From Candidatus Binatia bacterium (GTDB taxonomy: Bacteria; Desulfobacterota; Binatia; HRBIN30), in assembly GCA_026415395.1 (NCBI GenBank), contig JAOAHD010000003.1:199195-263194 (forward strand): a DNA stretch of 64,000 nt, read 5' to 3'. Both the position numbers and the translations under genes were made by a program. The notes under the pieces are model-generated. The model was not told where the DNA came from. It searched no databases and saw only the letters and a program-made list of their open reading frames with translations. Shown piece after piece: positions 30,857 through 39,114 of the stretch; positions within the stretch are counted from its first letter, which is position 1, and each line of letters begins with the position of its first letter.

Positions 30857-32118
30857 CTAACCTACCATCGGCGATGAACGCACCGCGTTATCGGTGAGCA
30901 CGTACACGGGCAGCAAGGACCCTCGGACGGCGAGGGGAACAGCTCCGCTCGGCTTCATGGGCAGCGCATGGGTCAGCCGTCCTCGCGTTGTTTCAGAAAC
31001 ACCAATGTCCCACGGCTCGATCGATTCGCAGATCCGTAGAGCCTCGGACCACCCGGGACCACACACGTTGTAAACGAATCGCCGAGCCTCAGTCACTCCG
31101 GCAACGACACGCCCGGTGTGCACAGCAATGCGCACTGCCAGTGTTGGCGAAGAACTCTCGTGCTGGCTCTTGGAAAAGTCACGTGCGAATCCGCGCATTT
31201 CGACTGCAGCACCGATGGCATCGTCTGCGTGCTCTGCAGTGACGGGAAGAGCGCCCGAAACTGCGCAGTACAGCCTTCCGCAGGCGCGCAAGCTTTCGAG
31301 GCCATAGCGTGCCGCAATCGCATCGAACGCTTGCAAGTGATGATTGAATACACCGAACCAGTCGTGGAGCGGGTTTTGTTCGGATACAGAGTCCAGGTCG
31401 ACGAAATCGACCACGACCAGGGTTGCGTGCTCGTACCGTTCGGGGGGAACAAGCCCCTGCTCGCGGAACTGCTTTTTCAAGGTGGAGGGGATCAGGCTCG
31501 ACAATAAACTTTCTGAGCGCGTCCTCTCGATCTCAGCAATGGCTTTTTGCTCTCGGAGTTCACGCCGAGAACGGATGAGTTGCATGGTGCGGGTATAGGC
31601 CGCGTACGCAAAAATGAGGAAATAGGTCAGGAGGAAGATGCCACACAACAAGTCGGACTGCGGAAGCCCTCGGTGCGTGACGTTCGCACCGAGGACCACG
31701 GTTGGCACAGCTACACCGAGCCCCAGGGCACCCGCAGCACGCACAAGCCAGCGAAATCCGCTCAGTGCGAGCGCGTTTCCGAGCGCAACGGCTGACGCAG
31801 TCAGTGCGGGAAGAAGTGAAAACTGCGTGATGTGGATCGCCCAACCCAGGAAGAATGCATCTACCAGCAGGTAACCGAGCTGTTGAGCTCGGGAGCGACT
31901 TCTCCGGTAGCTCAGATGAGCCAGGTGGGGTAGGTCAGAACGATCACGAGCAACGCAACATGATAGATCCGCAAGCCTTCGAAATTTAGAACGAAAAATG
32001 CCGACGTGGCCACCGCCCACGAAACCCCAGAGAGGCGCAGCAGGTAGATGAAGCGCGCGAGATTGTGCTCGTAGGGCAAAGAACCGGAGGCTGACCGTAA
32101 CTGGGGCTGATCGGACAC
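30857..32118 (-). pseudogene. MASE2 membrane sensor plus class III adenylate/guanylate cyclase-like domain, single frameshift
   Basis: From GTG 32118 (GAAGGAG 8 nt upstream) the N terminus reads as a MASE2 membrane sensor with several helices. The frame breaks at a run of four C on the coding strand (GGGG at 31927-31930). One more C gives TYPHLAHLSYRR, matching the MASE2 pattern. The rest is open to 30857. The C-terminal 190 residues are a class III cyclase-like domain (LVVVDFVDLDSVSE, VAVRIAVHTGRVVAGV), but key residues differ. The second metal aspartate position reads CGRLY instead of GD, and the later G.t.N...R motif is poorly kept. It may be a catalytically weak or dead cyclase even if intact. 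Confidence 0.75.
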
Positions 32119-32151
32119 CGGGCTTTTCTCCTTCAGAGGTTCGCCTCGACT

Positions 32152-33519
32152 TCACGACCCAACCGCCATCGGTTCGATCGTTTGCGGACTGTTTTGCCTC
32201 GCAGCCTGCCTCATGTGAGCCCAGCTTTCCAGCAAGATTCCAAAGTTTGCTGCAAACGTCGTCAGTTGGTGCTCGTCTGCTGGCGTAAACGTACCCTCGC
32301 GCTTGTTGAGGAGTTGAATCACGCCAACGGGTTTATTGCTTCGCGCCAAGATCGGCACACACAACACACTCCGCGTCCGATAACCGGTGCGCTCGTCCAC
32401 GGAACGATTAAACAGTGGTTCATCGTATGCATCGGCCACATTGAGGATCTGCCCGCTCTGCAACACGTGCCCGGCGAGCCCGGAAGAGGCTGGGATGCGG
32501 ATCTCCAAGGGGCGCTGCCCGTTGCGAGCGACCTTTGACCAAAGCTCTCCGGTTGTCTCATCCAAGAGAAACAGCGTGGCACGATCAGCCCCCGTAAGCC
32601 ACCCGACCTTGAATGTGAACGCCTCGATGACTTGGTCCAACATGCTCTCGAACGCTTCATGGTTGAGCATGTCAATGGCACTGAGGAAGCTTTGAAACTC
32701 GGTCGTAATCTGATCCACCAATTTCACGAACTGGCTAACAGCCATGCCTTCAATCTGCTTCGTCAGTTCGCCATTTCGGTTGTTCGCTGCCACCAGTTCG
32801 AGCATGCGTTGCGTTCCTGCGAGCACGGCATTCGTGAACGAAGAAAGGTAACCGTCTTCCATGTGAATGATTCGGTCGGCGACGTCCAGGATTCGGTTGT
32901 CGTGCGTGACCAGAAGCACAGTGCACCCCTGCTGCTTGGCCAATTTATGCATCAAGTCGACGACTTCGCGACGCGACTGTTTGTCCAAGGCTGCCGTGGG
33001 CTCGTCGGCCAGAATAATTCTTGGTTCAGCAACCAGCGCGCGGGCAATGGCCACACGCTGCTTTTGCCCTCCAGAGAGTTGGTGAGGATAGTGGTGTGCG
33101 CGCTCACCCAACCCAACCGCTTCAAGGATCTGCAGTGCCCTCTTGCGCCGCTCGCGCACGTTCAGCCGTCAGTGCAGGTAAAGGGACATCTCGACATTTT
33201 CCAGTGCAGTAATGGAGTCTAGTAAATTGTGAGCTTGGAAGATGTACCCGATTTCCCTTCGCACCTGGGCGAAGACGGAACGGCTCGCCTGAAGCAACTC
33301 CCGGCCGAGAAAGCACAAGCTCCCTTCTTGCACGGAACGCAACGCCCCGATCAAGGTCAACAACGTCGTCTTCCCAGAGCCCGAGGGGCCGGTCATGATG
33401 ACAATCTCGCCAGGTTGCACCTCGGCTTGCACGTTGAAGAGGATCTGTTTGCGCAGTGCCCCCGAACCGTAATAGTGGTTGAGGGACTCGATGCGGATGG
33501 TGGCTACCGAGGCGGGCAT
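32152..33519 (-). pseudogene. devA: DevA-type ABC exporter ATPase fused to a GAF domain, in-frame stop
   Basis: The N-terminal half matches DevA ATPases: LNHYYGSGALRKQILF, Walker A GPSGSGKTTLL, IGYIFQAHNLLDSITALENV, signature LSGGQKQRVAIARAL and Walker B IILADEPTAALD. A TGA codon (33169-33171) interrupts the frame between Walker A and the signature. The same frame continues as RLNVRERRKRALQILEAVGL, exactly as homologues would, so this is a nonsense change, most simply CGA to TGA. After the ATPase a helical linker leads to a C-terminal GAF domain (about 290-430; LFLLDETTGELW, GLAGHVLQSGQ). DevA powers a DevBC-TolC exporter; the GAF fusion suggests a small-ligand switch. It follows devC by 6 nt. 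Confidence 0.82.
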
Positions 33520-33525
33520 GGTAAG

Positions 33526-34677
33526 TTAAAAAATTTCCGCCGGGTCCGCGGAACGGATTTTCCGCAGGGCAATGGCACCGGAGGCTGTGCACATAAGCAT
33601 CGTTACAGCCAATGTTCCGGCAATCAGCGCCGGGCTGAGCTGCATGGGGAGTTGCGTTGCGTGATGTGTCAGTCGGTATAACTGCGCACTCACCAATAAA
33701 CCTGGTACATATCCCGCGACGGCGAGCAACAGGGCCTCGTAGAGCACTACGCGATACAGGTACGAGTCGAGGTACCCGATGGCCTGGAGCGTGGCATATT
33801 CGGCCAAATGATCGGCAACATCAGAAAATAGGATCTGGTAAACAATCACCAATCCGACCACGAAGCCCATGATCGCGCCAAAGGTAAACACAAAGCCGAT
33901 CGGTTGCGCCGTGGCCCAGTAGTTCACCTCTCTTTCCATGAGATCGTCTTTCGTGAGCACCTCGACGTCCGACGGGAGCTTTGCCGCAATCCGATCGCGC
34001 ACGACCTCGGGAGTCTCACCAGCTTCCAGTCGGACAAGACCGAACTGAACGAGGCCCGGGCTACGCTGGGGGAAGATGCGCAGAAAGTTCGTGTCGCTGG
34101 TGATGAGGCTGCCGTCGATGCCAAAAGATGTCCCTAGGCGGAACAGCCCGATCACCGAGATCGCCCGGCCTTCGACTTCAGTGTCCACCTTTCCGTTTTT
34201 ACCCAACAATTGCACTACCGGACCGAACTCCGGACGTGAGGAAGCATCAAAGAGTACAACGTCAGGGGCTCGTAAAGACTCGGCTTGGGCCCAGACCGCT
34301 TCGAGGTCCAATGCATCCAGTCTGGGGTCGGACGCGGCGATGAACAAACGGTGAGTAGTTCCGTCGGTCGGGTTTTTCCACAGGGCTACATTGGTATAGA
34401 CCGGGACAATCTCCCTTACTCCCGAAACTCCCAGTGCCTGGTACAGTCGCCGACCACTGAAGCTCTGCATCGAAGCGAGAAACATCGAGCGCGGACTGAC
34501 AAGGAACACTTCGCCCCGCAAGTGCGAATGAAACCGGACCGCGCTTGCGAACAGGGCTTTGCGAAAGCCTAACTGCATGAGAATCAACACCACGGCAAAC
34601 GCGACTCCTGCCACGGCCACCGCGAGGCGGCGCCGCTCACGGCCGAGCTGACGACGAGCTAAAGCAAACGCGCGCAT
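33526..34677 (-). CDS. devC: DevC-type ABC exporter permease
   Basis: A MacB/FtsX-type permease subunit of 383 residues with one N-terminal membrane helix (AVAVAGVAFAVVLILMQLG), a large periplasmic domain, and three C-terminal helices. The segments FRKALFASAVRFHSHLRGEVFLVSPRS, and the later SDVADHLAEYATLQAIGY before the second helix, match DevC of cyanobacterial DevBCA glycolipid exporters. It is intact, unlike devB before it and devA after it. The ATG at 34677 is used; a TTG at 34707 with AGGAG close upstream is an alternative. It lies 51 nt after the devB remnant. The likely cargo is an envelope lipid or lipid-like molecule, by family only. Confidence 0.87.
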   Translation of the reverse strand: MRAFALARRQLGRERRRLAVAVAGVAFAVVLILMQLGFRKALFASAVRFHSHLRGEVFLVSPRSMFLASMQSFSGRRLYQALGVSGVREIVPVYTNVALWKNPTDGTTHRLFIAASDPRLDALDLEAVWAQAESLRAPDVVLFDASSRPEFGPVVQLLGKNGKVDTEVEGRAISVIGLFRLGTSFGIDGSLITSDTNFLRIFPQRSPGLVQFGLVRLEAGETPEVVRDRIAAKLPSDVEVLTKDDLMEREVNYWATAQPIGFVFTFGAIMGFVVGLVIVYQILFSDVADHLAEYATLQAIGYLDSYLYRVVLYEALLLAVAGYVPGLLVSAQLYRLTHHATQLPMQLSPALIAGTLAVTMLMCTASGAIALRKIRSADPAEIF

Positions 34678-34728
34678 TCCGGGTTCATAAACCCAGCGAA
34701 GTCGCAAGGCTCCTCAACCTGGGTCTTT

Positions 34729-35601
34729 TCATTCCTGCCATGCCGACGGCACATGTTCGGCCAGAGCGGAAGAAGTATCGATGCGAACTTCTACCTGGAG
34801 GTTGCTCAGCCCGGCTACGTGCTCGCTTTCATGCAAGCGAACGCGCACCTCAACGACGCGCGCATCCACTTTTGCTGCCGGGTCATCGGCCAACGCATCG
34901 AGCTTGCCCACCTAGCGGCCAATTTGTTCCACGGTTCGGCTTAGAGCATCCTTCAAGGCTGGGCTCGTGACTACAGCGGGTTGCCCAACACGAACCTGCC
35001 CAATGTCGCTCTCGTAAACTTCCGCGACCGCATACATTCCGTCGGTATCGCCCAATTCGAGAACGCCGTCCAACCCCACACGCTCCCCCGGTTAGGCGTG
35101 GATTTTCAGCACCTCACCGCTAAAGGGTGCCCGAATCTGCGTTAACTCGAGAGCTGCCTCTGCCTCCTTAAGCCGGGCTTTGGCAACCGCTAGGTGGCTT
35201 TCGTAATCGTCCCGTTCGTCCGCGGCAGCGGCCTTCTTTTCGTACAATCGGCTAACCCGTCGCCATTCTAACTCAGCGTGGCGGAGCTGCGCGCTCAACC
35301 GTTCCACGGTTGCCGCCCGCAGGGCGTACGTGTCAAAAATCCCGAGAACTTGCCCCTGCCGAACCTTGTCTCCTTCACGCACGTACAGTTCGTGAATCAC
35401 TCCGATAAGGTTTCCTGGCTGAGAGGAGCCCACGACCTTCACGATGCGGTTCTTCGGCTCTAACCGGCCGCGCGCGGCCACGGAGCAGCTTTCGCGCGAG
35501 CATCCTTCCGGTTCAATCCTCCGGCGTTGAGCCGCAGAGGGCGAAATCACCAAGAGCACGACGGCGCAAAGCCAAACAACGCGGGCGGGCGCCAACACCA
35601 T
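34729..35601 (-). pseudogene. devB: DevB-type membrane-fusion protein with two in-frame stops
   Basis: The frame starts at ATG 35601 with a signal peptide (residues 8-24) and reads as an HlyD/DevB adaptor: an N-terminal lipoyl-like strand set (GNLIGVIHELYVREGDKVRQGQVLGIFD), a short coiled coil (SAQLRHAELEWRRVSRLYEKK), and APFSGEVLKIHA. A TAA follows (35092-35094). The same frame then gives PGERVGLDGVLELGDTDGMY and AVAEVYESDIGQVRVGQ, both typical DevB, up to a TAG (34912-34914), and continues with PAAKVDARVVEVRVRL to a final stop at 34729. There is no frameshift. Each stop could arise by one C-to-T change from CAA or CAG. The product as sequenced would be a 169-residue fragment. Confidence 0.85.
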
Positions 35602-35727
35602 GAGGGGCGCCTATCACGCGTTTCTTCCTTTAGCAAATTCTTCCCTCCTGCAGCTTCTGTTCATAGCTGCGTCGAAAACGGAGCCCTAGCTGCCTTTACC
35701 GTTGCAAAATGCTAGGCAGCGGCGCCT

Positions 35728-37404
35728 ATGAAGCACCACAAGGAACGGGAATTCAACCTCGCAACAATCAACGAAGCTTTGGCGCAAGCGTATCCCGAGA
35801 GGGAGTGTTTGGTCTTTCGCGACCGTCGTTTTCGGTGGAAAGATTTCACCGACCGCACCCGTCGCTTGGCAAACTTTCTTCGGGCTCATGGTCTTGGGTG
35901 CCACCGGGAGCGGTCGGAACTGAAGAACTACGAGTCCGGCCAAGATCACCTCGGGCTCTACTTGTACAACGGCAACGAATACCTCGAGGGAATGATCGGG
36001 GCTTACAAGGCACGGGTCGCCCCGTTCAATGTGAACTACCGCTATGTGGAAGACGAGCTGATTTACCTGCTGAATGATGCCGACTGCCATGCGCTCATCT
36101 ACCACGCGCGCTTCGCACCTCGGGTGCAGAAGATCCGTTCAGAAGTCCGTCATCTCCGGCTGCTGGTACAAGTAGCTGACGAGTCGAACAATCCGCTTTT
36201 GCCGGGTGCGTTGGACTACGAGGAGGTGTTGCGCCAGTCATCTCCGGAAAAACCTGACCTGCACTGGTGCGCGGACGATCTGTACATCCTCTACACCGGT
36301 GGGACCACCGGCATGCCCAAGGGTGTTCTCTGGCGGCAGGAGGACATCTTTTTTGCAGCACTGGGTGGACATCCGCCCGGGGGCCAAAAGGTCCCCTCGA
36401 TTGATGCATTAGTCGAAAATGCCCGTTCCAGCTCGGCACGAGCGCTTCCCGCTCCGCCTTTTATGCACGGCGCAGCACACTGGATGGCGCTCACTTGTTG
36501 GCATCAGGGGGGAGCGGTCATTGTCCAAGACCAACCCGAGCGGCTCGACCCGCATGATATTTGGTCCACCGTAGAGCGCGAGCGGGTGACGTTTTTGACC
36601 ATCGTGGGGGATGCGTTCGCTCGCCCGCTGGTCGATCAGTTGCAGAAGCGTCGTTACGACCTGTCCAGTCTGAACGTGATTCTCTCGGGGGGCGCAATCC
36701 TCACACCCGCGCTCAAAGAAGCGCTGCTCGAACACATTCCTCACCTAATGATCATCGATGGATTTGGTGCCTCGGAAACAGGTGGCCAGGGGTCGCAAAT
36801 CGTTACCAAAGGTATGACGATCAGCAGCGGTGCTTTTCGGATGAACGAAGAAACGCTGGTGTTGAAGTACGACTTGAGTGGCCCAGTCGAGCCCGGCAGC
36901 GAGGAGGTTGGCTGGCTGGCTCGCACGGGGCACGTGCCGCTCGGTTACTTTAAGGACGCAGAAAAAACCGCACGAACGTTTCCCGTACTCAATGGCCGGC
37001 GGTATGCCATCCCAGGAGACCACGCCAAGGTTGCTGCCGATGGAACCATCATCGTACTCGGGCGTGGCTCGGTGAGTATCAACTCGGGCGGAGAAAAAAT
37101 TTACCCCGAAGAAGTGGAAAAGGCACTTAAACACCATCCGGCGGTGTACGACGCTGTCGTCGTGGGAACTCCGCACGAGCGGTTCGGGGAACAGGTGACT
37201 GCCATCGTGCAGGTGCGAAAGGGCGAAGAACCCAGCAAGGAAGAGTTGATTGAGTTTTGTGCCCGTCACCTTGCCCGTTACAAACTTCCGCGGGAAATTT
37301 TGTTCGTAGACGAAATGGTGCGGAGCCCCTCCGGAAAGGCGGACTACCGCTGGGCCAAGCAGTTTGCCCTCGAGCAACTGGGCCTCGCTGGCAAGGCCCG
37401 GTAA
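35728..37404 (+). CDS. Acyl-CoA synthetase (AMP-binding family)
   Basis: An adenylate-forming enzyme of 558 residues that would activate a carboxylic acid to its CoA thioester. The P-loop is YTGGTTGMPKG (about 189-199), the adenylate site GFGASETGGQG, and the C-terminal hinge region GDHAKV...GRGSVSINSGGEKIYPEEVE. The catalytic lysine lies in SPSGKADYRWAK near the end. This set and length suit medium or long-chain acyl-CoA synthetases of the FadD13-like group. It is divergent from devB. The nearby ACAD10-type phosphotransferase and SDRs suggest lipid or steroid-like catabolism. The exact substrate is not known. Confidence 0.92.
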   Translation: MKHHKEREFNLATINEALAQAYPERECLVFRDRRFRWKDFTDRTRRLANFLRAHGLGCHRERSELKNYESGQDHLGLYLYNGNEYLEGMIGAYKARVAPFNVNYRYVEDELIYLLNDADCHALIYHARFAPRVQKIRSEVRHLRLLVQVADESNNPLLPGALDYEEVLRQSSPEKPDLHWCADDLYILYTGGTTGMPKGVLWRQEDIFFAALGGHPPGGQKVPSIDALVENARSSSARALPAPPFMHGAAHWMALTCWHQGGAVIVQDQPERLDPHDIWSTVERERVTFLTIVGDAFARPLVDQLQKRRYDLSSLNVILSGGAILTPALKEALLEHIPHLMIIDGFGASETGGQGSQIVTKGMTISSGAFRMNEETLVLKYDLSGPVEPGSEEVGWLARTGHVPLGYFKDAEKTARTFPVLNGRRYAIPGDHAKVAADGTIIVLGRGSVSINSGGEKIYPEEVEKALKHHPAVYDAVVVGTPHERFGEQVTAIVQVRKGEEPSKEELIEFCARHLARYKLPREILFVDEMVRSPSGKADYRWAKQFALEQLGLAGKAR

Positions 37405-37569
37405 AGCGGGTGCCGAGTTTGAACATTTGGAGAGGCTTCGCATTTCTGAGTCTCGGTTGACGTCGGGCCTTCCCATTTGAGCAGCCGGATTGGTGCTGCC
37501 CCGTGCGCGCTTTCACGGGGCAGGGGTGGTACCAACTTTGCGGTCATGCTCGAGCGGAGGAGCCGAATC

Positions 37570-37863
37570 ATGACTCGGTTAGCACATTCTGCAGAGACAA
37601 CGCTCGAGCGGCTGCGTCCGGTGGCACGAACCGCATTGGATTCCACCATCTTCGATGCCGCCCATCTGATGTACGAGTCCGGCACCGATGCGCTTGCGGT
37701 TGTGGACGCAAATCAGCAGCTTGTCGGCGTCCTCGGTGCGCGCGACATTGTTGCCGTTCTCGGTCTGGGTTTAGAACCGGCAAGGCTTACAGTGCGCCAG
37801 TGGCTGCAGTCGCCGCGCGAGTGCAACAATCACGGGCCGCGCGGGGAAGCTTGGCTCGGTTAG
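37570..37863 (+). CDS. Small single-CBS-domain protein
   Basis: A 97-residue protein with one CBS motif (SGTDALAVVDANQQLVGVLGARDIVAVL). CBS domains normally work in pairs that bind adenine nucleotides. Here the second would have to come from a dimer, or has been lost. The ATG at 37570 has GGAGGAG 7 nt upstream. After the CBS motif only about 30 residues remain and they have no recognisable fold. It could be a truncated gene. Confidence 0.65.
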   Translation: MTRLAHSAETTLERLRPVARTALDSTIFDAAHLMYESGTDALAVVDANQQLVGVLGARDIVAVLGLGLEPARLTVRQWLQSPRECNNHGPRGEAWLG

Positions 37864-37937
37864 CGCCAGTTTTGAGCGCGTCGAGGCCGCGAGTCATCGA
37901 ACGGATGCACCGCTGCTGTCGGAGCGAAGCCAGAGGC

Positions 37938-39008
37938 TTAGATCCAGCGTTTGCGTCCGAGAGGGGTTGTGTTCGCAAGCTCTGCCGCCTTTCTCGCCAT
38001 CGTGAGCACGACCTCGCCAAAGAAGGCCATCTTGGGATTGCCTGCTCTTCCCTGCACCCAGGCGGCGTAACCCTGTTCCAAAACCACAGCCATTTTAAAG
38101 CGAGCGAGGATCACGTAGTAATCGAGTTCATCGACCGGACGGCCGCTCACCCGAGCATACCGTTCGGCCAGCTCCGCGCGTGTCGGCATCCCGGTGTAGT
38201 CGACATACCCTGCGTGCTCGCGGTCCTCGTCAGGATCGGGCCAGGCCATGAGCACCCACCCGAGGTCCAGCAGCGGGTCTCCCACAGTTGCCATCTCCCA
38301 GTCAACGATGGCCGCCAGACGCGCTGGGGCACCGTGAGCAAACATCACGTTGGCAAACTGGTAATCTCCATGAAGGATGCCGGGCACGTAGTGGCGCGGC
38401 CGGTAATGCCGTAGCCAGTCTGCCGCTTCCTGGAGCCCGGGAAGCGGCCGGAATTGAAACTTTGCGAGCAGGCCGAGCCAGCGGTCTACTTGCCGCTCAT
38501 GGAATCCAAGCGGGCGGCCAAATCCCTCGAGCCCGACTGCTTGCCAGTCCACCCGGGACAGCTTGGCAATTCCGTCGATGAGTTCCCAAGCTAGGCCGCG
38601 CCGGGCCTCCAGGTCGGTATCGAAGGGGGACGGCCATTGTGCTTGGTTCATGCACGACCACCCGCGGACATATTCCATCACGTAAAAGTTCGAACCCAAA
38701 ACTTGCGGGTCGGTGCAAAGCGCAAGCACTCTGGGGTGGGGCACGTCGGAATCGCGCAAGGCGGAGAGCACGCGGAACTCCCTGACCATGGATTCATTCC
38801 GCCCTTCAGGGATCAGCCGCGGAGGCTTGCGGACCACAAATTGAAATTCGCCCCTCCGCAGCAGCCACGCTTCGTTCGAGGCCCCACCGGAAATGAACTC
38901 CACGTCCAGGGGAAGACCTTGACCGGGCAGACCTTGCTGGTCCAACCACGCCTGCAACCGCTGTTGCTCTTCCAAAAGCAGTTTGGGTGTAAGCTCGGCG
39001 CAACCCAT
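37938..39008 (-). CDS. Phosphotransferase family protein (APH/ACAD10 type)
   Basis: A kinase-like fold of 356 residues. The catalytic loop is HGDYQFANVMF and the metal site IVDWEMATVGDPLLDLGWVLMAW, both typical of the aminoglycoside-phosphotransferase superfamily branch that neighbours acyl-CoA dehydrogenases (ACAD10/11 N-terminal type). Members of this branch phosphorylate hydroxyacyl-CoAs in lipid breakdown, which fits the acyl-CoA synthetase next door. Antibiotic resistance is less likely. The ATG at 39008 is chosen; one at 39053 is in frame. It runs convergent with the CBS gene. Confidence 0.88.
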   Translation of the reverse strand: MGCAELTPKLLLEEQQRLQAWLDQQGLPGQGLPLDVEFISGGASNEAWLLRRGEFQFVVRKPPRLIPEGRNESMVREFRVLSALRDSDVPHPRVLALCTDPQVLGSNFYVMEYVRGWSCMNQAQWPSPFDTDLEARRGLAWELIDGIAKLSRVDWQAVGLEGFGRPLGFHERQVDRWLGLLAKFQFRPLPGLQEAADWLRHYRPRHYVPGILHGDYQFANVMFAHGAPARLAAIVDWEMATVGDPLLDLGWVLMAWPDPDEDREHAGYVDYTGMPTRAELAERYARVSGRPVDELDYYVILARFKMAVVLEQGYAAWVQGRAGNPKMAFFGEVVLTMARKAAELANTTPLGRKRWI

Positions 39009-39114
39009 AAACCCGTTCTCCCCAGCCCACCAACGTCTACTGCGGAGCTCCACGAAAGTAAATCCGGGCTCGCAGGCCGCCTATGTTGGATTGAGCGGAG
39101 TCCGGAGAGGCTCT

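Noticed and set aside
33169-33171. TGA in devA as a possible selenocysteine codon
   Set aside because: The position is not a catalytic Cys site in DevA, no SECIS-like hairpin was seen, and devB carries TAA and TAG too, so a nonsense change is simpler.
37503-38414. Long plus-strand frame of 303 codons opposite the phosphotransferase gene
   Set aside because: It lies antisense to a clear gene and is a high-GC shadow frame rich in Arg and Cys with no motif.
37938-39008. Aminoglycoside resistance role for the APH-fold gene
   Set aside because: The sequence branch and the acyl-CoA synthetase neighbour point to the ACAD10-type metabolic group.
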